NCBI RefSeq assembly: GCF_014652095.1
Contig: NZ_BMYD01000001.1
Coordinates: 1,403,466 to 1,467,465, forward strand
Length of the DNA: 64,000 nucleotides
DNA from: Cognatilysobacter bugurensis
GTDB taxonomy: Bacteria; Pseudomonadota; Gammaproteobacteria; Xanthomonadales; Xanthomonadaceae
Direction: 5' to 3'
Under the pieces are notes generated by a model that saw nothing but the letters and a program-made list of their open reading frames with translations, did not search any database and was not told where the DNA came from. Shown in pieces: positions 1 through 6,895 of this stretch. The stretch's first letter is position 1; the number at the start of each line of letters is the position of its first letter. Both the position numbers and the translations under genes were made by a program.

Positions 1-45
1 TAAGCCGCGCCGCGAAGCGGCGTCGGCTTGGACGAATTGTTAGGC
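1..45 (-). other. attC site, cut by the window edge
   Basis: Right part of an integron attC recombination site. The core GTTAGGC is at 39-45 and the inner arm (GCCGCGCCGC...GCGGCGTCGGC) is present. The missing left core lies just outside the window. It is identical over this stretch to the sites at 633-692 and 1101-1160. Orientation follows the cassette array, which reads leftwards. Confidence 0.9.
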
Positions 46-308
46 CACAGCTTGCGCCATAGCCAAGCAGCCGCCAAGCCATAGGCCAGCCATTGGGCTG
101 TGGCGACCAAGGCGACCGCTGCATTTGATGGGGCCGCGCTACCCGGGAAGCCGGACAGCGCAAAGAGGGTAGAGGGCAGATTGACGGCCGACGCGACATT
201 GGTGATGAGTGGCATGCCCGTCAGGTGGCTGGAAAGCGGCGAGTTGCCGGCCAGCAGTAGCCAGCTAGCTCCGGCGATACCTAGAGCCCGGACCAACAAC
301 TGCGACAT
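1..308 (-). CDS. integron cassette: small membrane protein, stop just off the window
   Basis: An open frame of 102 codons starts at ATG 308 (MSQLLVRALG...) and runs off the left edge. By comparison with the other attC copies its TAA stop needs one base beyond position 1. It has two hydrophobic stretches, about residues 5-20 and 62-85, so it is probably a two-helix inner-membrane protein. The last 14 or so residues (NNSSKPTPLRGAA) are the translated attC site. It sits between the attC at 322-438 and the one at 1-45, as expected for a single-gene cassette. No function is recognised. The upstream GAGG is a weak ribosome site. Confidence 0.6.
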   Translation of the reverse strand, partial: MSQLLVRALGIAGASWLLLAGNSPLSSHLTGMPLITNVASAVNLPSTLFALSGFPGSAAPSNAAVALVATAQWLAYGLAAAWLWRKLWPNNSSKPTPLRGAA

Positions 309-321
309 AGCTGCCTCTGTG

Positions 322-438
322 GCCTAACACCTGAGTTAAGCCGACCCGCTGCCGGACGATGCCGAAGGCCAGTGTTCTGAGCGCCCGGACCTTTCAACGA
401 AGCCACGAAGCGGGTTCGGCTTGGACGAATTGTTAGGC
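322..438 (-). other. attC site, long form (117 bp)
   Basis: Cores GCCTAAC (322-328) and GTTAGGC (432-438) bound this site. The inner arms AAGCCGACCCGCT and AGCGGGTTCGGCTT pair with one extra base, as usual for the folded single strand that the integrase recognises. The loop between the arms is about 65 nt, whereas the 60-bp attC sites nearby have almost none. The loop may be an insertion that kept the structure working. Confidence 0.85.
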
Positions 439-641
439 AGCGACCAACCAAGCGGTTGCAGGCCTTTGCGGAAGAGTACCGGTTGATGCGGCCGGAGGCG
501 ACAGACCCACACGGTTGCCGGACCCGAGCCGCCTTGCTCTCTCGCAGCACCCTCAGCCAGCCGCGACTGAGAACGACAGGCGCTGTTGTTGCAGCCGAAG
601 AGCCAACTGAAATCAAAGCAACGTTTGGCGCGGCCTAACAC
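336..641 (-). CDS. possible cassette ORF, doubtful
   Basis: An open frame of 101 codons begins with GTG inside the upstream attC (641) and ends inside its own attC (336). The translation (RAKRCFDFSWLFGC...) shows no known motif. Its only link to the neighbouring cassette ORFs is the attC-encoded PNNSSKPNPLRG segment. There is no ribosome site and no clear codon bias. The cassette body (439-632, 194 bp) may instead carry no protein gene at all. Confidence 0.25.
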   Translation of the reverse strand: MLGRAKRCFDFSWLFGCNNSACRSQSRLAEGAAREQGGSGPATVWVCRLRPHQPVLFRKGLQPLGWSLPNNSSKPNPLRGFVERSGRSEHWPSASSGSGSA

Positions 642-692
642 CTGAGTTAAGCCGCGCCGCGAAGCGGCGTCGGCTTGGACGAATTGTTAGGC
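633..692 (-). other. attC site (60 bp)
   Basis: Cores GCCTAAC (633-639) and GTTAGGC (686-692) enclose near-perfect arms AAGCCGCGCCGC / GCGGCGTCGGCTT around a short GAA loop. This is the xanthomonad/pseudomonad attC class. It is identical to the site at 1101-1160. Confidence 0.92.
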
Positions 693-1093
693 GGCATAGG
701 GTCGCCGTTACGCAGGTGCGCTACGACTCTCCAAGCTCCGCCGGTGGCGACATAGGGCAGCTTAAGCGCCTCGACGAGGTGCTGCACCTTCGGCTCCGGG
801 TCGTGCAGCTGGATCCACTCAACTGAAAGAATGGGAACGGGCCCCCATCGGCTGTCGTAGAACCGGTCAGTTCGGTGCGAAAGACTTCCTCGGACCGGCG
901 CTCCGACATCCACGAATTTGATGTCATACGTAACGCCCCAGGCCTCAAGGGGCTGCAGTAGCTCACGCCACTTGGTGTTGTTGAGCAGCGATGCCGAGAA
1001 TTCCCGCTTGAGCACGGCTCTTACTTCGCGCTCCTCTTGCATCAAGGACGGGTAGTAGGTCTTACCTGCTCTGTCGGTCCACACGTCAGTCAT
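647..1093 (-). CDS. integron cassette protein, DUF6678-like
   Basis: A 148-aa soluble protein starting at ATG 1093, seven bases inside the attC at 1101-1160. The centre (NNTKWRELLQPL, then YDIKFVDVGAPVRG and GPVPILSVEWIQL) resembles DUF6678 proteins from memory of that family, whose function is unknown. The frame runs into the downstream attC, which supplies the C-terminal NNSSKPTPLRGAA and the TAA stop. The native fold probably ends near VVAHLRNGDP. The cassette is complete and bounded by two identical attC sites, so it could be excised by the integrase. Confidence 0.65.
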   Translation of the reverse strand: MTDVWTDRAGKTYYPSLMQEEREVRAVLKREFSASLLNNTKWRELLQPLEAWGVTYDIKFVDVGAPVRGSLSHRTDRFYDSRWGPVPILSVEWIQLHDPEPKVQHLVEALKLPYVATGGAWRVVAHLRNGDPMPPNNSSKPTPLRGAA

Positions 1094-1100
1094 GTCTGCC

Positions 1101-1160
1101 GCCTAACACCTGAGTTAAGCCGCGCCGCGAAGCGGCGTCGGCTTGGACGAATTGTTAGGC
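1101..1160 (-). other. attC site (60 bp)
   Basis: Cores GCCTAAC (1101-1107) and GTTAGGC (1154-1160) flank arms identical to the 633-692 site. It directly abuts the degenerate site that ends the GFA cassette, so read leftwards there is no gene between the two. Confidence 0.92.
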
Positions 1161-1236
1161 AACAACTGCATTAGTACCGCCTCTGGATTGAGCTGCCGCA
1201 CGTGCGCGGATTCTCTCCAGGGTCTTATGGTTAGGC
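1161..1236 (-). other. degenerate attC of the first cassette
   Basis: One core GTTAGGC is clear at 1230-1236 and contains the stop codon of the GFA-like gene. The interior has an imperfect inverted repeat (CTGGA...TCCAG around a CACGTG centre at about 1182-1220). The partner core at 1155-1165 (GGCAAC) does not match RYYYAAC. It is probably a decayed or divergent attC. Confidence 0.5.
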
Positions 1237-1790
1237 AGTGATCCTTCCGGCGGTGGCGATTTTCGGATTTCTGAATCCCATTCTTATCCATGCCCCCAAA
1301 AGCTTCATGTAGAAGGACATCGTGTGGGTTTTCACATTAGGGATGCCACTGGGCAAACGTGAAGAATCGGCCAGATCACCGACCATGGTTCTGATCTCCA
1401 CGGCGGGCCGCGTGCGGCCGGGCCAGAGGTGAAGATAGATGCTCAGCCAGTGAGCGCCCTTCAGCTCCAGAAAGATCGGCGTGTTGCAACAGGATGCGAT
1501 GCCACGGCGCGAACCCGCATCGTCGGACAGCCGGAACTCCTTCAGATGCTCGGTCCCAGACACGAACTGGACGCGGTCTTTGCGATATTCAGCGCAAGCC
1601 GTTGCGCCATAGGAGGTGAGAATGTTCTTCGCGCCCGGTAGCGCCGCGAGCCGAGCCGAGCCGCGGCAGCGCGGCAGCTGTTGCACAGGCATTCCGACAC
1701 GAGAATCGGATCTCCCTCCAATTCCAGGCGTGTCTGCCCACATGCGCACCCGATGCGCGTGGTCTGCTTCCGCTTTGTAGACAAGGTCAT
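1231..1790 (-). pseudogene. first integron cassette: GFA/CENP-V-like protein, frameshifted
   Basis: The start is ATG 1790 (MTLSTKRKQT). The first frame gives the GFA zinc ligands CACG and CLCNSC and stays open to 1542. The rest of the protein lies in another frame (AALPGAKNIL, YRKDRVQFVSG, then RGIASCCNTPIFLELKG) and ends at the TAA in the attC core at 1231. The switch point is a run of three GAGCC units at 1648-1662. With two units the reading frame is continuous and gives the usual CRAA-ARLAALPGA junction of this family. The family binds zinc and is loosely annotated as glutathione-dependent formaldehyde-activating; real substrates are mostly unknown. It sits next to attI, the best expressed position. 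Confidence 0.75.
1648..1662 (+). repeat. GAGCC x3 pentanucleotide repeat at the frameshift
   Basis: Three tandem GAGCC units lie inside the GFA cassette gene. Loss of one 5-bp unit joins the two halves of the gene in frame, so replication slippage is the simplest cause of the break and could also reverse it. Confidence 0.85.
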
Positions 1791-1807
1791 ATCGATCTCC
1801 GATTGTT

Positions 1808-1972
1808 GCCTAACACCAAGTGGACCCCATAAGCGGGGTGTATCCGGATGCTGACGCGGCTGGGCTGGGTGGTCAATCGGAAGAATCCTACGACCTGACA
1901 AGCACTTGCCCGCTGTTGACGGCCGGCTGGGTCGCGCAGGCTAGCGGCATACACCCCACATGTGAGGCGGTA
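1808..1972 (-). other. attI region and cassette junction
   Basis: The simple core (GTTAGGC on the minus strand, 1808-1814) marks where the first cassette joins attI. The rest up to the intI start should hold the integrase-binding part of attI and the cassette promoter. A 9-bp inverted repeat GGGGTGTAT (1835-1843) / ATACACCCC (1949-1957) brackets most of it. A TTG/TATAAT-type cassette promoter was not clear by eye. Confidence 0.65.
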
Positions 1973-2974
1973 ATGGATTACCACCCCGTTTCCGAGGCGG
2001 TAAGGCCGCCTGCGCAGCAGCCGCGGCTGCTCGATCAGGTCAGGGCTGCATGTCGCGTCCGGCACTACAGCCTGCGGACAGAGCGTGCTTACGTCGGGTG
2101 GACGCGGCGGTTCGTCGTGGCCATGGGCAAGCGCCATCCTCGAGATATGGGTGCCGAGGAGGTCACTACCTTTCTCACAGGGCTGGCAACCGAGCAGGAC
2201 GTGGCGGCGAACACCCAGAACCAGGCGCTCTCGGCCCTGTTGTTTCTCTACCGGCAGGTGCTGGGCATTGACCTGCCGTGGCTCGACGGCGTCGTGCGGG
2301 CCAAGCGCCCCGGCAAGATCCCGACAGTGCTCTCACGCGACGAAGTCGGACGCCTGCTTGCCGCACTCGAAGGGCCCCACTGGGTTATGGGGGCATCGAT
2401 GTACGGCGCCGGGCTCAGGCTGATGGAGTGCGTGCGCCTGCGGGTCAAGGACGTGGACTTCGACCGGCGCGAGATCCTCGTCCGGCACGGTAAGGGCGGA
2501 AAGGACCGGCGCGTGCCACTGCCGGCAAAGCTGGTGGAGCCGCTGAGAGACCGCATTCAGCGGACGCGGCTGCTCCACGGCCGAGACGTCCTCGACGGCT
2601 TTGGGCGAGTCTGGCTGCCGCACGCGTTGGCGCGAAAGTACCCGATGGCGCCAAAGGAGCCAGGCTGGCAGTACTTGTTTCCCTCGGGCCGACTGTCCGC
2701 CGACCCCCGCACCGGCGACCTGCGCCGGCACCACGTCGACGAGGCCGTGATCCAGCGGGCAGTGAAGGCCGCTCGGCTCAAGGCCGGGATCGTGAAGCCA
2801 GCCAGCTGCCACACGCTCCGGCATTCTTTCGCCACGCATCTGCTGGAGAGCGGGCATGACATCCGGACCGTGCAGGAGTTGCTGGGGCACAAGGACGTGG
2901 CCACCACCCAGATCTACACCCATGTGCTGGGCCGGGGTGCCAACGGCGTTGTCAGCCCACTGGACCTCCCATAG
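1973..2974 (+). CDS. intI: integron integrase IntI
   Basis: Tyrosine recombinase that inserts cassettes at attI and excises them at attC sites folded from single-stranded DNA. The 333-aa protein has the catalytic set R (YGAGLRLMECVRL), K (GKGGKDR), HxxR (HTLRHSF), H (LLGHKD) and Tyr (TQIYTHV). It carries the extra segment unique to IntI (WLPHALARKYP...EPGWQYLFPS). ATG 1973 is chosen because GAGG stands 5-8 nt upstream and the length matches the family. The frame is open up to 1820 but that part would cover attI. It is divergent from the cassettes, which is the normal integron layout. Confidence 0.96.
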   Translation: MDYHPVSEAVRPPAQQPRLLDQVRAACRVRHYSLRTERAYVGWTRRFVVAMGKRHPRDMGAEEVTTFLTGLATEQDVAANTQNQALSALLFLYRQVLGIDLPWLDGVVRAKRPGKIPTVLSRDEVGRLLAALEGPHWVMGASMYGAGLRLMECVRLRVKDVDFDRREILVRHGKGGKDRRVPLPAKLVEPLRDRIQRTRLLHGRDVLDGFGRVWLPHALARKYPMAPKEPGWQYLFPSGRLSADPRTGDLRRHHVDEAVIQRAVKAARLKAGIVKPASCHTLRHSFATHLLESGHDIRTVQELLGHKDVATTQIYTHVLGRGANGVVSPLDLP

Positions 2975-2978
2975 TCAC

Positions 2979-3022
2979 GTCCGCTTCTGGCCGATAGCGG
3001 AACTCGTCAATAACAGCGATCT
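2979..3022 (+). repeat. dispersed palindromic repeat, copy 1
   Basis: GTCCGCTTCTGGCCGATAGC begins this copy, which continues with a GTCAATAACAGCGA tail. It follows the intI stop. The same core recurs at 4604, 7120, 10724, 13132, 19706, 20831 and 22532. Confidence 0.8.
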
Positions 3023-3205
3023 GGTCAGTGTGGACCAGAACTCGTGATCAAAGGGACCGGTACACGCAGCCGGGGCACCGGGGCGGACCAGACGCCCTTC
3101 CCCGGGCCTATCATTGCGATTGCGCTGCGCTCTCCCCTCCATCAATCGCATTTGCTCCGGCGGCGTCGGCTACATTGCGCGCATTGCCCACAACTGGACA
3201 TCCCG

Positions 3206-4351
3206 ATGCCCGCACGTCCGGTAACGCGTCCCCAAGTCGCTTCCACGCTTCCCGCCGAGGCGGCGAAGGCCCCGGCGTCGGTCATCCGCGCGACTGCATC
3301 GGAAAAGGTGGCCGGGCAGGTCGACCTGGATTTCAACGACCATGATCCAGGGACCGACGAGAAGCCGATCGGCGACGACGTCTCCGCGCTGGCGCGCATT
3401 GGAGACACGCTGTTCTGCGCGACCGACGAAGGCTCTGCAATCGAATCACTTGCATGGGATGGCAAGGCCCAGCGGTACGGCGCGCATCGCTGCCTGCCGC
3501 TGGCCGACGTGTTCGACTTGCCAGACGGCGACGAGGGAGAGATGGACATCGAAGGCCTCGCCATCGATGACGGCTGGCTGTGGATCGTCGGCAGCCACAG
3601 CCTCAAACGCTCGAAGTTGCGCGATGGCGACGACCTGAGCCGCCTGCCGGAGATCAAGACCGATCGTAATCGTTGCTTTCTTGGCCGCATGCCGCTGGTC
3701 GAGCGCACCCCGGGCATGTTCGAGCCGGTCAAGCGCGATGGCCAGCGACGTGCGGCTGCGCTGCACATCCGCAAGGACGGAAGCAATGCGATCCGCCGCA
3801 GGCTGGGCAAGGATCCGTTGTTGGCGCCCTTCATGCGCGTGCCGGCCAAGGAGAACGGGTTCGATATCGAAGGCCTTGCCGTTGTCGGCGACCGCGTGTT
3901 CCTCGGGCTGCGCGGCCCGGTGATCTCGAAGGTCGCCATGCTGGTCGAACTGCGCATCGCCGACGGCGGGCGCGGAGGCCTGAAGCTCGCTGAAGTGACT
4001 GAAGGCCTCGACTACCTCTTGCATCCAATGCTGCTTGACGGCCTGGGTGTGCGCGATCTGCTGTACGTCGACGGGCGCCTGCTGATTCTTGGCGGCGCGT
4101 CGATGGGCCTTAGCGGGCCGCAGGCGATCTATGCACTCGATGCCATGCCCGCGCGCGGCCACCACCTCGCGCGCGACCGGATCCATCGGGTCATGTGTCT
4201 GCCGATCGTGGATGGCGCCGATCACGCCGAAGGCATCGTTACGCATACCGATGGGAGCACGCAGCTGCTGATGGTGGTGTGCGACTCGCCTGCACCTGCA
4301 CGGCGCAAGGATCCCCGTGCATTGCGCGCCGACCTGTATCGGATGCCGTGA
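3206..4351 (+). CDS. DUF3616 domain protein
   Basis: A 381-aa protein that matches DUF3616: repeated short beta-propeller-like motifs DDVSALARIGDTLF, DIEGLAIDDGWLWIVGSHS, FDIEGLAVVGDRVFLGLRGP and DLLYVDGRLLILGG. The function of the family is unknown. No signal peptide is seen, so it is likely cytoplasmic. ATG 3206 is preferred because conserved sequence begins soon after it; the frame is open further upstream to 3044 but that part looks noncoding and overlaps repeat copy 1 territory. It stands alone and is followed by a terminator. Confidence 0.8.
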   Translation: MPARPVTRPQVASTLPAEAAKAPASVIRATASEKVAGQVDLDFNDHDPGTDEKPIGDDVSALARIGDTLFCATDEGSAIESLAWDGKAQRYGAHRCLPLADVFDLPDGDEGEMDIEGLAIDDGWLWIVGSHSLKRSKLRDGDDLSRLPEIKTDRNRCFLGRMPLVERTPGMFEPVKRDGQRRAAALHIRKDGSNAIRRRLGKDPLLAPFMRVPAKENGFDIEGLAVVGDRVFLGLRGPVISKVAMLVELRIADGGRGGLKLAEVTEGLDYLLHPMLLDGLGVRDLLYVDGRLLILGGASMGLSGPQAIYALDAMPARGHHLARDRIHRVMCLPIVDGADHAEGIVTHTDGSTQLLMVVCDSPAPARRKDPRALRADLYRMP

Positions 4352-4389
4352 TAGTCGCAGGGCACCTGCGATTGCCGGAACACCGCAAC

Positions 4390-4415
4390 GCCCGGTCACC
4401 TGGCCGGGCCCTTTT
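4390..4415 (+). terminator. Rho-independent terminator after the DUF3616 gene
   Basis: Hairpin GCCCGG (4390-4395) / CCGGGC (4404-4409) followed by CCTTTT. It lies 39 bp after the stop. Confidence 0.6.
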
Positions 4416-4435
4416 CGCACTGCACCGCTGACGCG

Positions 4436-4600
4436 TTACACCTGCGGCCAGGGCGCCATCGGCCGCGCATTCGCCAACTGGTAACAGTCCACCTTGCGGA
4501 TCACGACCATCACCGCCGCCAGTACCAGAAATAGCAGGCGTGCGCATCGCCATCGAGCTGGATGGACGGTCGTCGACTGCTCGGGAATCGTCCAGTTCAC
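4436..4600 (-). CDS. possible small membrane protein
   Basis: A 54-codon frame from GTG 4600 to TAA 4436. It reads MNWTIPEQST..., then a clean hydrophobic helix (LLFLVLAAVMVVI) and a polar tail (RKVDCYQLANARPMAPWPQV). GGAAG upstream could serve as ribosome site but belongs to repeat copy 2. No homologue is recognised. It could be a remnant of a longer gene that the repeat truncated. Confidence 0.3.
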   Translation of the reverse strand: MNWTIPEQSTTVHPARWRCARLLFLVLAAVMVVIRKVDCYQLANARPMAPWPQV

Positions 4601-4603
4601 CGT

Positions 4604-4629
4604 GTCTGCTTCCGGCCAGGAGCGGACAT
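4604..4629 (-). repeat. dispersed palindromic repeat, copy 2
   Basis: GTCTGCTTCCGGCCAGGAGC followed by GGACAT: the core palindrome without the AACAGCG tail. It lies just upstream of the small minus-strand frame at 4436-4600. Confidence 0.75.
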
Positions 4630-4732
4630 CGAACTACGCGCCAGAACACATCGGGACCCCGAGGTGCGCCGCTACCCCAGGCCCGGCACGACGTCCGATG
4701 AGCAAGCAAGCGAGACCAGCCAGGCGCCCGCA

Positions 4733-4921
4733 TCAGCTTCTGCGCGCGAGCAGGTACATCAACCCCCACGCGACCGCCGCGCCGAAAAGCAATGTGCAGC
4801 CCCAAAGCGCCTGTGCCGGCAGCAATGGCGTCTTGTCTTTGCAGAGCCAGTAGCTACCGAAGAATGCGATGCAACCGGCGATTCGACCCATAGCCGCAGA
4901 TCGTGGATCTATCTTCCTCAT
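4733..4921 (-). CDS. small hypothetical membrane protein
   Basis: 62 aa (MRKIDPRSAAMGRIAGC...) with two hydrophobic segments, about residues 12-27 and 36-57. They are joined by a short polar turn (CKDKTPLLPAQ) and followed by a basic end (LARRS). The start ATG 4921 has GAGG at a suitable distance. It is divergent from the DUF2834 gene. No family is recognised. Confidence 0.5.
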   Translation of the reverse strand: MRKIDPRSAAMGRIAGCIAFFGSYWLCKDKTPLLPAQALWGCTLLFGAAVAWGLMYLLARRS

Positions 4922-5017
4922 GATTGACCTCGACTCGTTGAGAAACGTTGTCGTTTTTTTCCTATCCGCTGTCTACCCTCGCGCCCTACGGTCTCTGCCC
5001 CATTTGGAGACAAGATC

Positions 5018-5359
5018 GTGACCGGTGAACAGACGTTTCTGAAGGACCGCACCTCGCGTGCACTGCTGTGGTTGCTGGCTGCGGTCGGCCTCGTCGTGCC
5101 CTGGTTTTTCAATGTCACTTACTTCCTAAACGGTGGCAGCGTTGCCCCCAACGTGTTCTTCCGGGACGTAGGGGCAAATGCGCTGACTACTGCCATCACA
5201 TGGGACGTGTATATCGCTGCGACGGCCTTCAGCCTGATCGTCGCGCGAGACGCTGCACTTGGCCGCCTGCGCTGGGCGTATGTGATCGGGTGTTTCTGCA
5301 TCGGACTGTCGTTTGCACTTCCGCTGTACGCGGCTCACCGCCTGCTTGGTAAGCGCTGA
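5018..5359 (+). CDS. DUF2834 membrane protein
   Basis: A 113-aa inner-membrane protein with three predicted helices. It matches DUF2834 by PWFFNVTYFL near the N-terminus, the middle TAITWDVYIAATAFSLIV, and the end CIGLSFALPLYAAHRLL. The role of the family is unknown. It starts at GTG 5018 with GGAG 8 nt before. Its 3' end overlaps the convergent AraC gene by 25 bp, so the two may interfere with each other's transcription. Confidence 0.8.
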   Translation: MTGEQTFLKDRTSRALLWLLAAVGLVVPWFFNVTYFLNGGSVAPNVFFRDVGANALTTAITWDVYIAATAFSLIVARDAALGRLRWAYVIGCFCIGLSFALPLYAAHRLLGKR

Positions 5360-6171
5360 GCGCGGGCGCCGACTCTGATCGGCCAGTGCGGGTCGCTCGG
5401 GTCATCGGGCAGACGCCTGATCTCCCCGGGGGTCCGACCGACCCACCGCCTCATGTCCCGACCGAGGTGCGCTTGGTCGTAGAAGCCGTGCTGGTTCGCC
5501 AACTCGACATTCACGGCCTTCTCGGCCACCAGGTCGGCAAGCGACAGCCGCAACCGATGGATCATGCGAAAGCGATGCGGGCTGATACCGAACGCCGAAG
5601 AGAAACGGCGTTCGAACTGCCGCGTGCTCAAAGCTCTCTCCGTCGAGACGCGCTCCGGTCTTGCCAACGCCATCTCAGCCAGCCTAGCCAGGTGGTCGCG
5701 TCGCGCCGCGATCATCGGGTCGCGAGCCACTTCGGCAATAAACGAGAACATGGTCTCAACCGCCGCCTTGGCGCTGGTCGACGCCACCAGGCTGGTTTCA
5801 ACGTCCCGCCACTTATTGCCGAACACGTCGCACGCGCCCAGCACGGAGTTCACGAGATTCCCGGCAGGGCCGCCGTACAGGCTGGGCCCTGCTTCGGGAG
5901 TCAGGACCAGGCCAACCGCCGAGACGGCGCCCAGATGCTGAAATGTTCGCGGCCGCGTTGCCAAGCCATGCAGCGTACCTCTCGGAAACGACTGGCCTTG
6001 GTCGTCACAGATGGAGCCGCGAACACGCACAGTGAGCATGGACGCCAACATCGCGGGAAACGCAGACGCCGAAAGGTCGGCTCCGCTGGCGACGACCACA
6101 CCCCCCTCGCACCATGACCGCAACTTACGGGGCGGCTCGACGAAATCAAGCATTGATGTGGTAGGCGGCAT
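5335..6171 (-). CDS. AraC-family transcriptional regulator
   Basis: 278 aa. The C-terminal third (about residues 165-260) carries the two AraC helix-turn-helix units: TERALSTRQFERRFSSAFGI and LADLVAEKAVNVELANQHGFYDQAHLGRDMRRWVG. The N-terminal half is a divergent ligand/dimer domain without clear cupin motifs. The ATG at 6171 has AGGAG seven bases upstream. The target is unknown; the convergent DUF2834 gene is a neighbour but not an obvious target. Confidence 0.88.
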   Translation of the reverse strand: MPPTTSMLDFVEPPRKLRSWCEGGVVVASGADLSASAFPAMLASMLTVRVRGSICDDQGQSFPRGTLHGLATRPRTFQHLGAVSAVGLVLTPEAGPSLYGGPAGNLVNSVLGACDVFGNKWRDVETSLVASTSAKAAVETMFSFIAEVARDPMIAARRDHLARLAEMALARPERVSTERALSTRQFERRFSSAFGISPHRFRMIHRLRLSLADLVAEKAVNVELANQHGFYDQAHLGRDMRRWVGRTPGEIRRLPDDPSDPHWPIRVGARAQRLPSRR

Positions 6172-6212
6172 CGATCCACTCCTGTCGCTGCGCGACGGCC
6201 CGATCAGGGGCT

Positions 6213-6614
6213 TTACCTGTCAGTTCCATCCAGATGGCGCTGAGCGTGGTACTGAATATGCGCGATTAGCAGAATCAGGAACAACACGTCGAACGCCGAC
6301 AACGTGCTTGGCGCTTCTGGTCGCTGCAGGAAGTAGAACCCCAGCCGATGGAGACTGGCCATGAGCCATCCTCCGAATGCCGCAGTGGCGAGCGCGCGCA
6401 GCTTCAGATCCAGCGCGCGCTCGTCCTCGACCTTGTCCTTCGAGAAGAACAGGACAAGAAGCGCTAGCACGTACGCCGTGTCGGCTCCTGATGACCAGTC
6501 CTCGTAGCCCGTATTAAGCAGGTGTATCGCAGCGGCGACGGTGACTGCGGCGACTGCAACCAGCTTGCCCGTCGCGGGCCACTTTCCGACTGAGAACGTG
6601 TGCAACAGGTTCAT
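6213..6614 (-). CDS. membrane protein paired with HTH regulator
   Basis: 133 aa with about four hydrophobic segments (residues 18-33, 46-60, 73-92, 104-120) and no recognised domain. The ATG at 6614 has a strong GGAGG site. It lies 39 bp downstream of the small HTH gene, in the same operon. Such HTH/membrane pairs are common; the regulator usually controls its own operon. Confidence 0.7.
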   Translation of the reverse strand: MNLLHTFSVGKWPATGKLVAVAAVTVAAAIHLLNTGYEDWSSGADTAYVLALLVLFFSKDKVEDERALDLKLRALATAAFGGWLMASLHRLGFYFLQRPEAPSTLSAFDVLFLILLIAHIQYHAQRHLDGTDR

Positions 6615-6653
6615 TGGTAGATCCTCCAGGGGTGGGCAGAAAGGCAGCGCGGC

Positions 6654-6848
6654 TTAGTCAGCGCAGTCAAAGATTTCTTCGATCGAACACTCGAACAGGC
6701 GGGCGATTCGGAAGGCGAGCGGAAGGCTGGGGTCGTACTTCGACGTCTCGATGGCATTGACGGTCTGCCGCGACACCTCGAGCCGTTGAGCCAGGTCGCC
6801 TTGGGACCAGTTGCGCTGAGCGCGAAGTTCGCGGAGTCGGTTCTGCAT
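6654..6848 (-). CDS. small XRE/HTH regulator
   Basis: A 64-aa protein made only of a Cro/cI-type helix-turn-helix: RLRELRAQRNWSQGDLAQRLEVSRQTVNAIETSKYDPSL, then FRIARLFECSIEEIF. This is the YdcP-like class of minimal repressors that dimerise on inverted repeats. ATG 6848 (MQNRL) is chosen because the upstream in-frame ATG at 6866 lies within the operator palindrome. First gene of an operon with the membrane protein at 6213-6614. It very probably represses this operon through the two palindromes at 6857-6895. Confidence 0.88.
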   Translation of the reverse strand: MQNRLRELRAQRNWSQGDLAQRLEVSRQTVNAIETSKYDPSLPLAFRIARLFECSIEEIFDCAD

Positions 6849-6856
6849 AGGCGGAA

Positions 6857-6895
6857 TGTAAAGCATGCTTTACAGGCTGTAAAGCAAACTTTACA
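6857..6895 (-). promoter_or_regulatory. twin operator of the HTH operon
   Basis: Two inverted repeats stand just upstream of the HTH start: TGTAAAGCATGCTTTACA (6857-6874, perfect) and TGTAAAGCAAACTTTACA (6878-6895, 7-bp arms). Their centres are 21 bp apart, two helical turns, so two dimers would bind on the same face. Binding by the HTH protein is inferred from position and symmetry. Confidence 0.75.
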
